A stretch of DNA of 64,000 bases from Bacillus sp. HNG (lineage in GTDB: Bacteria; Bacillota; Bacilli; Bacillales; Bacillaceae_L). Shown here one piece after another: positions 27,556-37,873 of this stretch. Below the pieces are notes generated by a model. The model was given only the letters and a program-made list of their open reading frames with translations. It had not been told where the DNA came from and made no database searches. Within the stretch, counting starts at the first letter, position 1. The number at the start of each line of letters is the position of its first letter. The translations under genes and the position numbers were made by a program. The stretch covers positions 558,001 to 622,000 of the forward strand of contig NZ_QUQV01000002.1 in NCBI RefSeq assembly GCF_003400205.1. Direction: 5' to 3'.

Positions 27556-27909
27556 ACTAATGATATGATCATTTAAAAGGGGGGTATGAAAAAGCTTATC
27601 TTTTCCATGTCTTTATAATACCCACTAAATATGAACAAACTATGAATAAAGAATTAAGTTTCTATTAATACGTCGATTTTTTTCACATAACACATATAAT
27701 CATTTGATTAGATTCTACCAAATGGGAAAATTGGAACCTTTCTAGAGCAATATATATACATTTATGATTATCCCTACTATGGTAGACTTTTTTTGCAGAC
27801 ATCGTAGACTGAATATTCAGATAGTTCTTTAGTCCTATTAGGAAGGGGGATAGATTTCCATAGTTTTAAAAGCTTTATATGAATTAAATATGGAAAGGAG
27901 TTCAATTGA

Positions 27910-30900
27910 ATGAATGTATTCAAACGTTTTGGATATCTTACATTGGTAGTCATGCTAACTTTAACTAGTTTATTTTCTACCGCTACCAACACTCTAGTTA
28001 ATGCCGATGAAACTGATGCATCTACCTTCCTTTTTGAAGCAGATTTTAATAATGAAATGACTGGGGAGCATCCAGCAGAATTTGATGTATCTGAAGGTGG
28101 TGGAACGATCCTAGTAACAGAGGTGCCAGATTCTACGAACAAAAGTGTATTTTTAAATGATACTAGTGAATCAGCGGATGTGAATCTAAGCAAATCATTC
28201 AGTGAGTTAGTTGGTATTGTCACCGTTCAAATGAAGTTTATGCAACCAAAGTACACTAGCTCTACTAAAGTCATGAGATTAAAAGGAGACGGGACTCCTG
28301 TTATTATTGAAACAAAAGATAATAGCATTACATATCGTACTGGAAGCAGCTATGATTCATTGGTTACACTTGAAGAAAATGTGTGGTATGACATCAAGGT
28401 TGTAGTTGATTTATCCAACCAAACAGCAAATGTGTATATTGATGGAGAATTAAAATTAGAAGCTGCCCCATTAAATCAACCAACTACAAAAATTAAGCAT
28501 TTTGAAACATTCACACCTGGAAGTAAAGCACTTGGTCATTATGTTGATGATATTAAAATCTCAGGTTATTTACCAGATGTTGAACCGGAAGAACCAGGCG
28601 AACCGACTCCTCCTACTGAACCAGGTACAAATGGAGTTTATGAGGCTGAAGACGGGAAACTAACCAATGCTATCATCGACAACAAACATCCAGGGTTTAC
28701 AGGTACTGGTTTTGTAGATATGGTACCGAATGCACCTGGTGGGGTAATTGAATGGACAATAGATGTTCCTGTAGATGGAGAGTATACTTTAGATTTTCGT
28801 TATGCACATGGCGGGACCGATGATCGTCCCTCCGAAATAAAAGTGAATGGAGAAATCGTTGAGCCGAAGCTTGCCTTCAACCCCACAGGTGGTTGGGCGA
28901 ATTGGGTTTACACTTCAACGAAAGCCAAATTAACAGCTGGTGAGAATATTATTGTTGCTACAGGTGTTGGGGATAGTGGTGGAGCGAATATTGATCATCT
29001 AAAAATTTATATGGATGTTGATCAAATCTATGAAGCAGAAGATGCCCTACTAGATGAAAATGGTGTTATTATCGATAACCAGCATTCTGGGTTTACGGGA
29101 ACAGGATTTATTGATTTTAAACCAAATCAACCTGGTAGTTGGGTCGAGTGGACAGTAAATGTACCAACGGATGGGCAATACTTCCTTGACTTCAGGTATG
29201 CTTCCGGTGGAACTGATGCCAGGCCAGCAGAGATTAAAGTAAACGATGAAGTTGTAGAAGAATCCCTTGCTTTTGACCCAACCGGCGCATGGACCACATG
29301 GGTTTATACTACTACGAAAGCAACCCTAAAAGCTGGTGAGAATAAAATTCGTGCAACCGGAGTTGGGGATAGTGGTGGAGCGAATATTGACCACCTGCGA
29401 ATCCATAATAAAGATACAGGATCTGATGAAGGTCCAATCGATATTGAGGATACGAAAATAACGGATGTTGTCAGCGGACTTTATCTAAAAAAATTAAATG
29501 AATTGGGTATCATTGTTGACAAACAACCTGCAGACACCGATTCGATTACACGGCTTGAATTCATGGCTTTAATTAATAGCAAACTGGGACTAGTAAAGGA
29601 AGAACAATTTAATGGCTTAGATTCTGATTTAAGTGTATGGGAAGTCACCCTAAATGAGTGGTATTCCTATGTTCTAGCTGCAGCTAAGCAAGCTGGATAT
29701 ATGGATGAACTAGTAAAAAACGGAAAGGTTCATCCTGAAAAAACACTTAAGAAAAAAGAAGCTGTAAAAATTATTGAAAAACTAAAAGGTTCCTCCACAT
29801 TAGCAAATAATAATAAAGATCTCACTTGGGGAGAAGCAAGGACATTAGTGGATTCCCTCCCTACGGAAGGACAAAGCAATACCGTTCAAATCGCAGATGT
29901 TCATGCAATATCTAGTAATCTAATCGCTGTAACGTTTAATAGTACATTCGAGGATTTTGATTTTTCGGATATAAGTGTGGTTTACCCCACTGGTAATTGG
30001 TCAACTTTAAGCCCTAATTTTAAAAATCTTAAAATTGATAAAGGCGCTAAAGGGATAAACAAATTTGGACAAACTGTTCTGGTTTTAAATAGCTTGGATG
30101 AGTTGGATCAAAACGGTCAGTATATTGTCGAACCTGAGAAGGTTCTGTTTAAAGGTGATCTTAATGATGCCATTCGAAAAGCTAATAATCTATTAACCTG
30201 GCAAATGGATCATGGTGGTTGGACAAAAAACTGGCCCTACATCTACGAACGTCCTTGGAATGGATCAGAGCCACGCTCTGAATGGATTGCAAATGGAGTT
30301 GAACTAGGAACAATTGACAATGATGCAACCATCAAGGAAATTCTTTTCTTGGCTGAGATATACCGTGAAACTGGTGACGTGAGGTATAAAGAAAGCATTG
30401 AAAAAGGCTTTGAATTCTTGTTCAAATTACAATATGATACAGGTGGTTTTGCTCAGGTTTTTCCAAGACGTGGTAACTATTCAGACTATGTAACATTTAA
30501 CGATGAAGCAATGATTAATGTGCTAGAAATGATGGATGATGTGTTAGCAAAGAGATATCCATTTGATTCAGACGTAATCGATGATTCTTATACTCAAAAA
30601 ATCAAACAATCCATAGAGAGTGGTATAGATTATATCTTAAAATCACAAATAAAAGTAGATGGGAAATTAACTGCTTGGTGTGCTCAACACGATCCATACA
30701 CGTTGGAACCACGTGAAGCACGCGCCTATGAACACCCTTCTATTTCTGGATCAGAATCTATTGGCATCATAAGATTTCTTATGTCACGTCCACAAACAGA
30801 GGAAATCAAACAATCTGTTCGAGCTGCGTTAGAATGGGTAGATGCAGTAAAGCTAGAAAACACCCGTTATGTGAGTGGTGATCCGAATAATGTGTATTTT

Positions 30901-32226
30901 GTTGAAGATCCAAACTCAACAGCATGGTACAGATTTTATGAAATAGCTACAAACAAAGGCATTTTCTCAGGGCGTGATGGAGTAATCAAATATGACATCA
31001 TGGAAATTGAAGAAGAGCGGCGAAATGGTTATTCTTGGGGCGGCCATTGGGGTACAAAATTAGTAAGTATTGCTGAAGAAACGGGTTATTTTACAAACAA
31101 TGTATATGTACAGGTCGTTGGTACGAACTCTACGGACATTAACGGTAGAACACTAAAAGAAAGTGATATAAAAGTAGTGAAAAGTGTAAATGAAAAAATG
31201 GACCAGATCCAAAATGAAATCGTTGTCGCTAAAGATGGAACTGGTGACTATGAAACCGTTCAAGCAGCAATTGATGCTATCCCAGCAAACAATGAGACTC
31301 CGGTTACTATCTTTATTAAGAATGGTGTATACAAAGAAGTTATTACTGTTCCAAATAACAAACCATTCATTACAATGATTGGGGAAGATCCAGAAAAAAC
31401 AATCCTTACTTACGATAACTACGCAGGCAGAGACAATGGCGTCGGCGGTACTCTTGGTACAAGCGGAAGTGCAAGTGTATACTTGCGTGCAAATGATTTC
31501 AGAGTAGCAAATGTTACATTCGAAAACTCATTTGATGAAAGCTCAACTGATGTAAGTGGAAAACAAGCAGTTGCCGTATATGCAGCCGGTGACCGTCAAT
31601 ATTTTAACAATGTAAGATTTATAGGCAATCAGGATACCTTATATGTTCACTCTGGTAGTCAGTACTATACCCATGTGTATGTGGAGGGTGATGTTGACTT
31701 CATCTTTGGTGCTGCACGTGCTGTTTTTGAACATTCAGTGATCCATTCACTTGACCGTGGATCAAACTCAAATAATGGATATATTACTGCAGCGAGCACC
31801 TTAATCACTGACCCCTTTGGTATTCTGATTAAAGATAGTAAGCTAACAAGTGATGCTCCTCCTGGAACTGTATATTTGGGTAGACCTTGGCCTGCAGGTG
31901 GGAATCCAAATGCCATTGGTAGTGTGGTCATCATGAATAGCGAACTTGGCAATCACATTAAAGAAGAAGGCTGGACTTCTATGAGTGGCTTGAACCCAGA
32001 AGAGGCTCGTTTGTTTGAATATAAAAACGTTGGACCAGGTGCTGCAATCAACGAATCACGAAGACAACTTACCGATGAAGAGGCTGTGAACTGGACCGTT
32101 CAAAACGTTCTTAAGGGCTGGGACCCAACTGAAATCGTTTTATGTGAAAAACCAGGTAATGGTCCAAAAGCAAAGAAAGATCAAAAACCAGGAATTTACC
32201 CAGTACCAGGATATTGCAAAAGATAA
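27910..32226 (+). CDS. Secreted multidomain pectin methylesterase / PL10 pectate lyase
   Basis: A 1438-residue exported enzyme. Signal peptide 1-32; LamG-like domain about 40-220; Pro/Glu linker 222-240; two tandem CBM35-like modules 243-367 and 372-499, very similar to each other; S-layer-homology-like region about 515-650; PL10 pectate lyase 745-1060 (MDHGGWTKNWP, WCAQHDPYTLEPREARAYE); and a pectinesterase 1100-1410. The esterase active site is complete: Q1219, Q1241, D1242, D1263, R1325 and W1327 (in GNQDTLY, DVDFIFG, LGRPW). The esterase would de-methylate pectin and the lyase cleave the product. No neighbouring pectin genes are present. Confidence 0.93.
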   Translation: MNVFKRFGYLTLVVMLTLTSLFSTATNTLVNADETDASTFLFEADFNNEMTGEHPAEFDVSEGGGTILVTEVPDSTNKSVFLNDTSESADVNLSKSFSELVGIVTVQMKFMQPKYTSSTKVMRLKGDGTPVIIETKDNSITYRTGSSYDSLVTLEENVWYDIKVVVDLSNQTANVYIDGELKLEAAPLNQPTTKIKHFETFTPGSKALGHYVDDIKISGYLPDVEPEEPGEPTPPTEPGTNGVYEAEDGKLTNAIIDNKHPGFTGTGFVDMVPNAPGGVIEWTIDVPVDGEYTLDFRYAHGGTDDRPSEIKVNGEIVEPKLAFNPTGGWANWVYTSTKAKLTAGENIIVATGVGDSGGANIDHLKIYMDVDQIYEAEDALLDENGVIIDNQHSGFTGTGFIDFKPNQPGSWVEWTVNVPTDGQYFLDFRYASGGTDARPAEIKVNDEVVEESLAFDPTGAWTTWVYTTTKATLKAGENKIRATGVGDSGGANIDHLRIHNKDTGSDEGPIDIEDTKITDVVSGLYLKKLNELGIIVDKQPADTDSITRLEFMALINSKLGLVKEEQFNGLDSDLSVWEVTLNEWYSYVLAAAKQAGYMDELVKNGKVHPEKTLKKKEAVKIIEKLKGSSTLANNNKDLTWGEARTLVDSLPTEGQSNTVQIADVHAISSNLIAVTFNSTFEDFDFSDISVVYPTGNWSTLSPNFKNLKIDKGAKGINKFGQTVLVLNSLDELDQNGQYIVEPEKVLFKGDLNDAIRKANNLLTWQMDHGGWTKNWPYIYERPWNGSEPRSEWIANGVELGTIDNDATIKEILFLAEIYRETGDVRYKESIEKGFEFLFKLQYDTGGFAQVFPRRGNYSDYVTFNDEAMINVLEMMDDVLAKRYPFDSDVIDDSYTQKIKQSIESGIDYILKSQIKVDGKLTAWCAQHDPYTLEPREARAYEHPSISGSESIGIIRFLMSRPQTEEIKQSVRAALEWVDAVKLENTRYVSGDPNNVYFVEDPNSTAWYRFYEIATNKGIFSGRDGVIKYDIMEIEEERRNGYSWGGHWGTKLVSIAEETGYFTNNVYVQVVGTNSTDINGRTLKESDIKVVKSVNEKMDQIQNEIVVAKDGTGDYETVQAAIDAIPANNETPVTIFIKNGVYKEVITVPNNKPFITMIGEDPEKTILTYDNYAGRDNGVGGTLGTSGSASVYLRANDFRVANVTFENSFDESSTDVSGKQAVAVYAAGDRQYFNNVRFIGNQDTLYVHSGSQYYTHVYVEGDVDFIFGAARAVFEHSVIHSLDRGSNSNNGYITAASTLITDPFGILIKDSKLTSDAPPGTVYLGRPWPAGGNPNAIGSVVIMNSELGNHIKEEGWTSMSGLNPEEARLFEYKNVGPGAAINESRRQLTDEEAVNWTVQNVLKGWDPTEIVLCEKPGNGPKAKKDQKPGIYPVPGYCKR

Positions 32227-32250
32227 ATAACTAGACTTATCCTTCATAGG

Positions 32251-32280
32251 AAAAGAGAGGGTCCCCCCTCTCTTTTTTTC
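32251..32280. terminator. Bidirectional terminator between pectinase gene and yhbH
   Basis: AAAAGAGAGGG and CCCTCTCTTTT form a strong hairpin with T runs on both sides, ending both convergent genes. Confidence 0.9.
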
Positions 32281-33460
32281 ACGCATACATCTTATTCTCT
32301 TCATCCTTCTTAAAGAAGCTCTTCATCGCATGGAATACGTCTGCTTTTTGTTTTAAAATATAGTACTTAAAGCGCTCATCCTCAATATTCTTATAAGCTG
32401 ACATGAGGGTCGAATGACGATTATACTGATTGACTTCACCATAGCCGAACATATTGGAAACCTTCATTAACTCGCTCACTAATTTCACACATCTTGCATT
32501 ATCAGATGTTAAATTATCTCCATCTGAAAAATGGAATGGATAAATATTATAGCGTGTTTCTGGATACTTATCATCGATGATTTCCAAAGCCTTCCGATAA
32601 ACCGATGAACAAATTGTACCTCCACTTTCACCTTTGGAGAAGAAGTCTTCCTCGGATACAACCTTTGCTTCTGTATGGTGAGCTATGAATTCAATTTCGA
32701 CTGTTTCATATTTTGTTCGTAGGAATCGAGTCATCCAGAAGAAGAAGCTCCTTGCCATATACTTTTCCCAAATTCCCATCGAACCACTTGTATCCATCAT
32801 CGCAAGTACAACAGCCTTTGAATCTGGTTTTACAACTTCATTCCATGTCTTAAATTTCAAATCCTCACGATAGATAGGATGAAAGCTCGGTTTCCCTGCC
32901 ATCGCATTTCGTTTATAAGCTGACATCATGGTCCGTTTTTTATCAATATTCCCCATTAAACCTGTACGACGGATATCATTAAATTCAATATTTTCTACAA
33001 TGTTTTGATCCCGTTCTTTCCGTTTCAGATTTGGAAGTTCTAACTCTTTAAACAATGCTTCTTCAAGCTCCATGAGGGATACTTCAGCCTCATAATAGTC
33101 TTCCCCTGCTTGATCGCCTGCACCTTGCCCTTTTCCAGGACCAGACTGTCCCCCGCTTTGCCCTGAGCCATCTCTTGCAATAACGTCACCTACCTGGCTA
33201 TCTCCATCCCCTTGGCCAACGTGTTTATTTTTGTCATAGTTATAACGGATTTTATATTCGTCCAATGATCGAATTGGAATCTTAACAACATCTTTTCCGT
33301 TTGACATAATGATACTTTCTTCCGTTATCAAATCAGGCAAATTATTTTTTATGGCATCCTGAACCTTTTCCTGGTGTCTTGTTTGGTCATCATGGCCTTT
33401 GCGATGGAGGGACCAATCTTCTTGGGAAATGACAAAATTCTTTGAGTTACCTTTCGACAT
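32279..33460 (-). CDS. yhbH: Sporulation protein YhbH (DUF444 family)
   Basis: A 393-residue DUF444 protein with a Gly/Gln-rich low-complexity spacer (about residues 95-120) and a C-terminal vWA-like domain containing the MIDAS-type MDTSGSMG. It is the Bacillus YhbH and the homologue of E. coli YeaH, always paired with a PrkA kinase. Function unknown; it is needed in sporulation in B. subtilis. ATG at 33460 follows GGGAGGGG; 60 extra codons upstream have no site. A SigE-like promoter lies at 33655-33683. Confidence 0.93.
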   Translation of the reverse strand: MSKGNSKNFVISQEDWSLHRKGHDDQTRHQEKVQDAIKNNLPDLITEESIIMSNGKDVVKIPIRSLDEYKIRYNYDKNKHVGQGDGDSQVGDVIARDGSGQSGGQSGPGKGQGAGDQAGEDYYEAEVSLMELEEALFKELELPNLKRKERDQNIVENIEFNDIRRTGLMGNIDKKRTMMSAYKRNAMAGKPSFHPIYREDLKFKTWNEVVKPDSKAVVLAMMDTSGSMGIWEKYMARSFFFWMTRFLRTKYETVEIEFIAHHTEAKVVSEEDFFSKGESGGTICSSVYRKALEIIDDKYPETRYNIYPFHFSDGDNLTSDNARCVKLVSELMKVSNMFGYGEVNQYNRHSTLMSAYKNIEDERFKYYILKQKADVFHAMKSFFKKDEENKMYA

Positions 33461-33654
33461 AATCTTTCCCCTCCCTAATTTTTTTTGAAAACCATTCACA
33501 TTTTTACACGGACTTTCATACATTATCTTGACGGTTTGCGAAAGAATTTCGATAAACGAAAAAAACTGTATGAAACAACAACCTGTTTGGAAATAAAAAA
33601 AGAGACCAACTTCTACCGCTCGTAAACCAAAATGGAGCAATAGTAGATTACTCT

Positions 33655-33683
33655 ATACTATGCAAAAATATCGTATTATTGAC
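33655..33683 (-). promoter_or_regulatory. Candidate SigE promoter for yhbH
   Basis: GTCAATA and CATAGTAT on the minus strand, 14 bases apart, resemble the mother-cell SigE consensus. The -10 is also compatible with SigK. This sits about 195 bases upstream of yhbH. The rest of the 382-base gap (33461-33842) holds the prkA terminator. Confidence 0.4.
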
Positions 33684-33797
33684 AAAAGATTTCGCAAATT
33701 AGGCATTATGTCTTAAAAATAGACAAGTTCCCACCATTTTTTCATATAAAGAGTTTTTTTATAATGGACAACCATTACACGAAGGTCCTATGGAAAA

Positions 33798-33836
33798 ACA
33801 AGGGATTAGACCAATTCATCTGGTCTAACCCCTTAT
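33798..33836 (-). terminator. Terminator after prkA
   Basis: AAGGGGTTAGACCA and TGGTCTAATCCCTT form a hairpin followed by TTGTTTTT on the minus strand. Confidence 0.8.
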
Positions 33837-33842
33837 TCTCAT

Positions 33843-35738
33843 TTATCGATTCAATAAGCTACCAACATAACGAAGCAGTTCATTAGCTGATGTTGAATTA
33901 TAGCCATGTTCATCAATCAATCTTGCAACAACCTCGTTTACCTTCTTAAGCTGTTGTTCATCCGGTGTTTTTGTAGAAGTTGTAATTTTGACGACGTCTT
34001 TTAGGTCAGCAAATAATTTCTTTTGTATCGCTTCACGTAGACGTTCGTGTGAATTGTAATCAAATCTTCTTCCTTTTCGTGCATATGCCGAGATGCGGAT
34101 AAGGATCTCCTCTCTGAATGCCTTCTTTGCATTTTCTGAGATTCCGATTTGCTCCTCAATTGAACGCATTAGCTTTTCATCTGGATTCATCTCTTCACCA
34201 GTCAAAGGATCTCGAAGCTTATTTTTATTACAATATGCTTCAACATTATCTAAATAGTTATCCATCAATGTCTTCGCAGACTCTTCGTACGAATAAACAA
34301 ACGCCTTTTGAACTTCTTTTTTCGCAATATCATCATACTCACGTCTGGCTATTGAGATGAAGTTTAAATAACGCTCACGGTCTTCATTTGAAATCGATGG
34401 ATGATGCTCAAGTCCATCCTTTAAAGAACGTAATACATCTAAGGCATTGATGGATGGATTTTCCTTTCGAATAATCGTTGAGGAGATCCGGTTAATCACA
34501 TAACGCGGGTCAATTCCACTCATCCCCTCATCCTGATATTCTTTGCGAAGCTCCTCCACATCAACTGCATTGAAGCCTTCCACACTTTCTCCATCATACA
34601 ATCTCATCTTTTTAATAATATCGACATCGCCCTTTTTAGGCGCTTTTAATCTTGTTAAAATCGTAAACATTGCTGCCACTCTAAACGTATGTGGTGCAAT
34701 ATGCACATCGCGAACGTCACTCTCTTTGATCATTTTTTCATAGATACGCTCTTCCTCGGAAACGCGAAGATTATAAGGAACAGGCATCACGATAATACGT
34801 GAGTGTAACGCTTCATTTTTCTTATTTGATATAAAAGAACGATATTCCGTTTCGTTTGTGTGCGCAACAATGAGTTCATCGGCACTGATTAAAGCAAACC
34901 TTCCTGCTTTAAAATTCCCCTCTTGTGTTAAGGAGAGTAAGTGCCAAAGGAATTTTTCGTCACACTTTAACATCTCCTGGAATTCCATCATTCCACGGTT
35001 CGCTTTGTTTAGTTCTCCATCGAAGCGGTACGCACGCGGGTCTGATTCTGACCCAAATTCAGCAATCGTTGAAAAATCAATACTACCTGTTAAATCAGCA
35101 ATGTCCTGGGATTTTGGATCAGATGGGCTAAAGGTTCCAATTCCGACACGTCTATCTTCAGAGAAGAAGACTCTTTCGACCCGAACATCTTCAATTCGGC
35201 CACCATATTCTTCCTGTAATCTCATCATATTTAAAGGCGACAAATTGCCTTCAATTCGAATGCCATACTCATCAAAAAAGTCCTCTCTTAAATGATGAGG
35301 AATAAGGTGCAGTGGATCTTCATGCATCGGACAGCCTTTAATTGCATACACCGCTCCCCGCTCCGTATGGGAGTACGCTTCTAATCCTCGTTTTAACATG
35401 GAAACGAGTGTTGATTTACCACCACTAACAGGACCCATTAATAATAAAATTCGCTTTCGTACATCGAGTCGTTTCGCGGCTGGATGAAAATATTCTTCTA
35501 CTAAGCGCTCAAGGGCCTCCTCAAGACCAAACAATTGATGATCAAAAAATTTATACTTACGCTTTCCATCTACCTCTTCAAAACCAGCATCTTTGATCAT
35601 ATTATAAACTCTTGAATGAGCAGACTGAGCAACCCATGGCTTTTCCTTTAAGATCTCCAAATATTCAGCGAAGGTACCTTCCCACTTTAAACGTTGTTCT
35701 TCTTCACGAAACCTCTCTATTTTCTTTAGAATATCCAT
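33843..35738 (-). CDS. prkA: PrkA serine protein kinase
   Basis: A 631-residue protein with the same length as B. subtilis PrkA. The N-terminal AAA+ domain has a Walker A (GPVSGGKST, 102-110), and a C-terminal domain is related to kinases. It is reported to act as a kinase and AAA+ protease-like factor in sporulation. ATG at 35738 follows GGAGG; 24 codons upstream are open. yhbH is immediately downstream in the same direction, an almost universal pair. Confidence 0.93.
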   Translation of the reverse strand: MDILKKIERFREEEQRLKWEGTFAEYLEILKEKPWVAQSAHSRVYNMIKDAGFEEVDGKRKYKFFDHQLFGLEEALERLVEEYFHPAAKRLDVRKRILLLMGPVSGGKSTLVSMLKRGLEAYSHTERGAVYAIKGCPMHEDPLHLIPHHLREDFFDEYGIRIEGNLSPLNMMRLQEEYGGRIEDVRVERVFFSEDRRVGIGTFSPSDPKSQDIADLTGSIDFSTIAEFGSESDPRAYRFDGELNKANRGMMEFQEMLKCDEKFLWHLLSLTQEGNFKAGRFALISADELIVAHTNETEYRSFISNKKNEALHSRIIVMPVPYNLRVSEEERIYEKMIKESDVRDVHIAPHTFRVAAMFTILTRLKAPKKGDVDIIKKMRLYDGESVEGFNAVDVEELRKEYQDEGMSGIDPRYVINRISSTIIRKENPSINALDVLRSLKDGLEHHPSISNEDRERYLNFISIARREYDDIAKKEVQKAFVYSYEESAKTLMDNYLDNVEAYCNKNKLRDPLTGEEMNPDEKLMRSIEEQIGISENAKKAFREEILIRISAYARKGRRFDYNSHERLREAIQKKLFADLKDVVKITTSTKTPDEQQLKKVNEVVARLIDEHGYNSTSANELLRYVGSLLNR

Positions 35739-35993
35739 TAAGGGGCCTCCTCCATCTTTGATGTCTCTTGCACGGTTTATTAAAATGTATGCGAGGATGT
35801 CCTTTAACATGCTTTAATCTTACAAAATTCAACATGTCCTATTCAGAATAGTACAAAAATAACTTCTAAATTTTTGATTGGACAAATTGAGTTTTAGAGT
35901 AAATGAGCGCATATGATGTTAAAGGGTTCCTTCTAATGTATGTGCCTACTGATGAAAGGTTCGAAAATGTTTACAATTTGTCCATAGATAACA

Positions 35994-36022
35994 TTCACAC
36001 AAAATTGAAATTAGGTTATAAT
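35994..36022 (+). promoter_or_regulatory. Sigma-A promoter of a small membrane peptide gene
   Basis: TTCACA and TATAAT are separated by 17 bases, 80 bases before the start of the 31-residue peptide. The remaining 363-base gap (35739-36101) shows no other element I can support. Confidence 0.7.
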
Positions 36023-36101
36023 ACACGTAGATGTGTTTTTTAGGAAAATACTTGAAGGTTCATTACTTTTTGAGCTTTATACATAAAGGAGGAAAAAGCA
36101 C

Positions 36102-36197
36102 ATGAAATTAGCCCTAATTTTAGGTGTATGCGTTACCTTTTTAGCTGCTATCTTTACTTCTGGGTATGAAGATAAGCCAAGCGTTAACAAAAAATAA
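36102..36197 (+). CDS. Small hydrophobic hypothetical peptide (31 aa)
   Basis: ATG with AAGGAGG starts a 31-residue peptide with one membrane-spanning stretch (LALILGVCVTFLAAIFTSG) and a short basic tail. A sigma-A promoter and a strong terminator frame it, making a complete small transcription unit. I do not recognise the family. It could be a membrane regulator or a type I toxin-like peptide, though no antisense RNA is visible. Confidence 0.7.
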   Translation: MKLALILGVCVTFLAAIFTSGYEDKPSVNKK

Positions 36198-36200
36198 TTA

Positions 36201-36236
36201 AAAATGACCCCTACCAATGGTAGGGGTCACTTTTAT
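36201..36236. terminator. Terminator between small peptide gene and trmL
   Basis: TGACCCCTACC and GGTAGGGGTCA form a perfect hairpin. T runs on each side serve both the plus-strand peptide and minus-strand trmL. Confidence 0.9.
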
Positions 36237-36237
36237 T

Positions 36238-36711
36238 TTACGAAAGTGCAGGGTAATTTTGTTGCCTTAACACCTCGTATATGAGTATAGCTGCAGTATT
36301 GGATAGGTTTAGGGCGCCGACTTTTTCTGTCATAGGAAGACGCAAAGCTCGGTCCAGGTTGTTTTGAATAAGATCCTGAGGTAGCCCAGTAGTCTCCCTT
36401 CCAAATATAAGGAAGTAGTCTTTTTCTATATTACTATAATCTATGGATGAATATGTTTTTTTCCCAAACTTCGTAATGAAATAAAATTCGCCATCCTGAT
36501 ATGTTGAAAAAAGCTCCTCTAAAGAATTGTAATCATGAATCTTTACAAACTCCCAATAATCTAATCCCGCACGCTTAAGCCTTTTGTCATCTGTTGAAAA
36601 GCCAAGTGGCCGAATTAAATGTAAAGTTGTACCTGTTGCCGCACAAGTCCTTGCGATATTCCCAGTATTGGCAGGCAATTCTGGCTGGTATAATACGACA
36701 TGAAGTCCCAC
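36238..36711 (-). CDS. trmL: tRNA (cytidine/uridine-34 2'-O)-methyltransferase
   Basis: A 157-residue SPOUT methyltransferase that methylates the ribose of wobble base 34 of certain tRNA-Leu. The N-terminal HVVLYQPELPANTGNIAR holds the arginine-containing RNA-contact motif, and the knotted C-terminus has FGRETTGLP and LRLPM...LNLSNTAAI. Start GTG follows GAGGTG by 7 bases. In B. subtilis it is called CspR and lies next to yhbB, as here. Confidence 0.93.
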   Translation of the reverse strand: MGLHVVLYQPELPANTGNIARTCAATGTTLHLIRPLGFSTDDKRLKRAGLDYWEFVKIHDYNSLEELFSTYQDGEFYFITKFGKKTYSSIDYSNIEKDYFLIFGRETTGLPQDLIQNNLDRALRLPMTEKVGALNLSNTAAILIYEVLRQQNYPALS

Positions 36712-36751
36712 TTTCTTTCACCTCAATCGTTATTATACCAAAAAGGAAAAG

Positions 36752-37636
36752 TTAGTTATTAATGATATGAAAAAACTTGTATTTTATATTTGGTGTATAA
36801 GCTGTCGAATCATAGTATGACCAATACCTCATCCGACTATTTTGCGTCTGAGCATTGACCAATGGGTCGCCTTCATAGTCCTTTGCTACAACAATCGTGT
36901 TGTGATTAAATCGTCCATCTCCCTCAAAGTCATAGCAGATGATGTCGCCCAAAAGCAGTTCCTTTGGAGAGGATACTTCTTTTGCTTGAAGACCTCTTCG
37001 TGAGCCAGTTAAATACCATCTCAATGAATTTGCAACAGACCAGCTATAGCTCCAATTATTATTTTGATACCACCAGCCTTTACTACGATTTGGATATCCA
37101 TACATCGGTGCACCGCCAGCGTGGAGACATTGCGAAATAAAGTTTGTACAATTATCTGTGAATTTTTTATATTTGGGGTTGTAGTCATTCCACCACCGCT
37201 CTGCGTACTGGACCGCAGCAAGTCGGTTATATTTAAAATCTCTAGTATTTTCCTCTGAGACTTCCCGGTCCATCGTTTCATAATGGGTTTCTATTTTCTT
37301 TGGAACCTCATCATCTCTTATTAATTGATTTGAGGTAAAAATGGCTTTTCTTTCTTCACACTGCTCCTCAATGTACAGATTTTTATTTTGACGAATTAAA
37401 TATTGGTAATGCACGTGATAATTGAGATGTATTTTTCCATTCACTTCGTTTTTGTCAAGGATTTGAGCCTTTGTTTTACATTTAACAATTTCCGCTGAGC
37501 GTTTTCCAAGCAGCTCTCTTTTTCGCTGAATCAACTCAAGGTCCTTTTCCGACACTTTTTCAGAAGATGCACTACGTGTATTTCCAACAAGTAATTGGGC
37601 TCTTGCCTCAATCACCTTTGCTAACGTCGACTTCAT
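36752..37636 (-). CDS. yhbB: Amidase-domain protein (YhbB-like)
   Basis: A 294-residue protein with a charged, coiled N-terminal half and a C-terminal Amidase_6 domain (about 135-290). Its catalytic Cys is C163 in DNCTNFISQCLHAGG and its His is in RFNHNTIVV. No signal peptide is seen, so a cytoplasmic or spore-located peptidoglycan or peptide substrate is possible. ATG at 37636 follows AAGGTGGGG by 7 bases. It lies between trmL and queG in B. subtilis order. Confidence 0.85.
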   Translation of the reverse strand: MKSTLAKVIEARAQLLVGNTRSASSEKVSEKDLELIQRKRELLGKRSAEIVKCKTKAQILDKNEVNGKIHLNYHVHYQYLIRQNKNLYIEEQCEERKAIFTSNQLIRDDEVPKKIETHYETMDREVSEENTRDFKYNRLAAVQYAERWWNDYNPKYKKFTDNCTNFISQCLHAGGAPMYGYPNRSKGWWYQNNNWSYSWSVANSLRWYLTGSRRGLQAKEVSSPKELLLGDIICYDFEGDGRFNHNTIVVAKDYEGDPLVNAQTQNSRMRYWSYYDSTAYTPNIKYKFFHIINN

Positions 37637-37843
37637 CAACCAACCCCACCTTCAAGCTGTGATATTACACAATATGAATGAATATGGATTTTAAGTAGAA
37701 ATTTTTCATATGCAGAAGTGCCGATTCGTTTTAGTAGTTGTGTTTACCAGGCGACCAAAAAGGATTTGCGTCGTTTTTTCAATATTTGCGTCGCCATAGG
37801 TAGATTGGCAACTTCACCCAGATTAAGGCCTCAAAAACCCCAT

Positions 37844-37873
37844 AAAAAAAGGATGCACCATCGCATCCCTTTT
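37844..37873 (-). terminator. Terminator after queG
   Basis: GGATGC and GCATCC pair around ACCATC, followed by TTTTTTT on the minus strand. Confidence 0.8.

Noticed and set aside
27580-27642. Ten-codon leader peptide starting ATGAAAAAGC after GGGGGG
   Set aside because: Very short, on the strand opposite speD, with no regulatory codon run.
27777-28223. 148-codon minus-strand ORF at the pectinase start
   Set aside because: Overlaps the signal peptide and first domain of the secreted enzyme; translation is low in protein-like features.
34858-35295. 145-codon plus-strand ORF opposite prkA
   Set aside because: Antisense to PrkA, which has full length and strong conservation.
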